Shown here one piece after another: positions 61,744 through 64,000 of a stretch of 64,000 bases of DNA; the stretch's first letter is position 1; each line of letters starts with the position of its first letter. The DNA lies in the NCBI GenBank assembly GCA_963966185.1, contig CAWZYM010000376.1:182001-246000 (forward strand), read 5' to 3'. This DNA is from Rhabditoides inermis. Lineage: Eukaryota; Nematoda; Chromadorea; Rhabditida; Rhabditidae. Under the pieces are notes generated by a model. That model worked only from the letters and a program-made list of their open reading frames with translations. It was not told where the DNA came from and made no database searches. Both the position numbers and the translations under genes were made by a program.

Positions 61744-64000
61744 CTACACACATCCGGCCTCTCCCCACTCGGACACCATCCGGTCGTAGTAGTGCAGGTG
61801 GTCCTTGATCGACAGGTCCAGACCAGAGTTGGAGCACTTCTGAAATGCTTTTTTGTTTCCAACCAATAGAATTTTGAAAGCGGAGGAGTGATTATGTGTG
61901 TTAGAAGAAGTGAGATAGAGAACGAGAGACGAGAGAACAAAATAGGCGAGCAACAGGGAAGGAAGCATAGAGATTAAGGGGGTTATTAGCTACTCGGCAG
62001 ACCCTAACGCATGTTCGGACCTCTGCGCTCTCCGTGAAAGCACACTATTTCGTCTTCCACTCGCGTGTTCGAGCTTCTATAGCATCGATAGACCCAGACG
62101 GGAGCGTTTGACCCTAACGAATCCCCATTACAATCCGAGCGATAGAGGGTTGTTAGAAGGTTGATAGAGGCTCGCCTCTGTTCGAGGCATCCTCTATCAA
62201 CCTTCTATTACCCCTCTATCGAGCCTCGAACGCGCTTCGATCAAGGTTCCTGTTTGGGTCTATCGATGCTGTAGAGGCTCGGACAAGCGAGTGGAAGACG
62301 AAATAGTGTGCTTTCACGGAGAGTGCAGAGGTCCGAACAAGCGTTAGGCTCTACCGAGTAGCTAAGAACCCCCTTTAGAGAAGAGAGAGACATAAGGACA
62401 AGGAAAGAGAAAGTATGTGTGTGAGAGATAGTGCGAGTGAGAGAGTGTGTGAGTGAGAGAGATAGCCCCACCTTGTCCTCGTCTCCCTGGCACGTCTTGA
62501 ACGTCGCCCCGGGCGCCATACCGTTGTCGTAGAAGATCTACAAAAGCGTACAGTAGTTACAGTACGATTACTTTCTATTTACAGTACCGTATCAATCTGA
62601 AGTAACCAGAACGCCCCAATATTATACGGTGTTTTCAACTGTCTTTTTTTTGTCAGCTACCTACAGTTTTCCTCTACTGTACTCCTACCGTACCCCTACA
62701 GCATACCTCGGTCTGATGGTGGTGATATCCCTCGAGTCCCTCGGGCGGAATGTGCGGCACGAGATCGTGCGAGTGAGTGACGCGGTACGCGAACGGAACC
62801 TGTGACGTCACACATTACGGCATAATGAAAGTGACGTCATTGTGGCCTAGTGATGTCATAGTCGGTTTGCACGATGTATTACGTCATCGAGATGTTTCAC
62901 TTCATCCATGCTCACCATCCTGTCGTGTGCCGATGCGTAGGCGGTGTCTCCGGTGCGCGGCTGGCCAAAGGTGACGAGGCGCACCTGCACAATGTATCGA
63001 TTGATTTTATCGATCGATATATCGATTAATTGAGTTTGTATCTCAGAAGGCTATGCTGCAGAAACATTTATACGATGATTCGCTATGGATTCAAATTCAG
63101 TACATGGACAGAGAGGAGAGAGAGAGAGAGTGAGAGTGAGAGAGAGAGTGAGTGAGAGAGAGAGGGAGAGAGACCTCTCACCTGATCGGCAGGGAAGAGG
63201 TTGAGCTGAATGATGTAGGACGCTGCCACAGAGGCCATCGCTCCTCCCAGCGAGTGGCCGGTGACCTGGAAAGACGGGGGAAAAATGGAAAAGTCTTTCG
63301 CGAAAGTCGCTCATCAGTTTTTTGTCGCCTTGTCGCCATCCACCATTCACTAGCGCTTGTCGGACAATACTATTCGGGATATTTTAGAATACGTGTTGTG
63401 TATGAGATATTAGGCGATTCTCACTTTTCAAATTCTTCCACGCGGTATCATAGTGCGAATCACTTTCGAAATCAAAACCACAATTTAAAGCAACAGTGGC
63501 GACTTATTTTCGACTCGGAGTATTATTAAAAATCATATTATCCTAACACATTTGCAATTTTTGCGAAAGAACGACGATTCTGCGTAATTTTCGATTCTGC
63601 CACTGCCGAAATGCAGCTCAAAATTTGAATTTCCCGCCAACGCTTCACTGCAAAAACTGAGGTCGGAGACATAACCGCAAATAAACAAATCCCGGTCACT
63701 TGCTTCTTGGCTCAGTGCATGTGCGCTGCGTTGTGGCTCCGATCTTCGCGGGTTCGATTCCGGTCACCGCCAAATGTTTTGCTCGTGTGAAAATGAGGAG
63801 TTGTAGCAGGTTGTGGCAGAAAAAAAGTCGCCACTGTTCCTTTAATGATAAGTGGCTGTTGGTTTGAAATCGAGATCAGGCTACTTTCATCAAAAACCTT
63901 AAAAAATCAAGCAATTTTTTTTTAAATTTTCTTACACTCACCCAAAGCTGGTAGTTGGGATAGGCCTGCTTGAGAGAGAGGAAGTCGTCCTTTATTCCCT
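61744..64000 (-). CDS. Class 3 lipase (partial, 5' end beyond the window)
   Basis: Secreted-type alpha/beta-hydrolase of the fungal-lipase-like family expanded in nematodes. Exons: 64000-63942 (partial), 63265-63182, 62984-62916, 62799-62707, 62537-62472, 61839-61744; phases agree. The nucleophile elbow is VTGHSLGGAMASVAASYI. Downstream are VTFGQPRTGD (Asp of the triad by family position), VPFAYRVTHSHDLVPHIP and GYHHHQTE (His), then two Cys-containing exons ending SEWGEAGCV. The terminal exon has a frameshifted copy at 19.4 kb. The last intron carries a 398-bp MITE, and the intron at 63266-63941 carries a tRNA-like sequence. N-terminus and signal peptide are outside the window. Confidence 0.88.
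61977..62374. mobile_element. 398-bp foldback MITE, copy 2, TTA target duplication
   Basis: Closely matches 52389-52790 over its whole length, with TTA on both sides. Inserted in the last intron of the lipase. Confidence 0.88.
63705..63776 (+). mobile_element. tRNA-like sequence in a lipase intron
   Basis: TGGCTCAGTGCATGTGCGCT near the start and GGGTTCGATTCCGGTCACC at the end give A and B boxes, but the expected arms do not all pair. I call it SINE-like rather than a functional tRNA gene. Confidence 0.45.

Noticed and set aside
63705..63776. Functional tRNA gene
   Set aside because: A and B boxes are present, but the acceptor and anticodon arms do not pair convincingly.

Overview
The window is eukaryotic nuclear DNA from a nematode. 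The clearest marker is a complete cuticle collagen (29629-32973, minus strand) with a nematode-type N-terminal membrane segment, an RTRR processing site, Gly-X-Y blocks bounded by cysteines and a YCPCPPR C-terminal start. Other pointers are 3'-splice-like sequences directly before start codons (as at spliced-leader acceptors) and an intronic GTTTCA motif with a YRNT initiator about 39 nt downstream, the layout of nematode 21U-RNA (piRNA) loci. I cannot name the species. Genes are intron-dense, so I rebuilt them exon by exon from GT/AG sites, phase continuity and protein family motifs.

Layout: (1) 1269-9925, minus: NAA35 (NatC auxiliary subunit), 18 exons, C-terminus outside the readable part. 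(2) 10540-12470, minus: complete six-exon Sds3/BRMS1-like gene. (3) 12.5-18.3 kb: gene-poor, with GC-rich hairpins and a 986-bp foldback element set inside an older inverted repeat. (4) 18.29-18.65 kb, plus: three phase-consistent exons of an unrecognised gene. (5) 19.0-23.2 kb: a tRNA-derived SINE, a broken lipase 3' exon (plus) and a PARP pseudogene (minus). (6) 22071-31569: a 4.75-kb head-to-tail tandem duplication carrying the 3' half of the collagen gene and one exon of the PARP pseudogene; the telomere-proximal/distal order is unknown. (7) 29.6-33.0 kb, minus: intact collagen. (8) 34.5-42.2 kb, plus: PP2C phosphatase. (9) 43.1-53.5 kb, plus: 12-TM SLC2-like sugar transporter whose introns hold a 153-bp minisatellite, SINEs and a MITE. 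(10) 56.2-61.2 kb, plus: PARP6/8-like gene. (11) 61.7-64.0 kb, minus: class 3 lipase, running off the right edge.

The PARP plus lipase-end pair occurs twice, at 19.4-23.2 kb and 57.6-61.8 kb, in opposite orientations. The left copy is decayed and the right copy is nearly intact, so this is an old inverted segmental duplication. The genes do not form one pathway; they are ordinary housekeeping, cuticle and transport genes.

The most interesting signal is the dispersed TRYGTTTCA/YRNT unit, found in many introns on both strands; I checked 15 sites by hand. Exon boundaries come from inspection only; no alignment or search was run.
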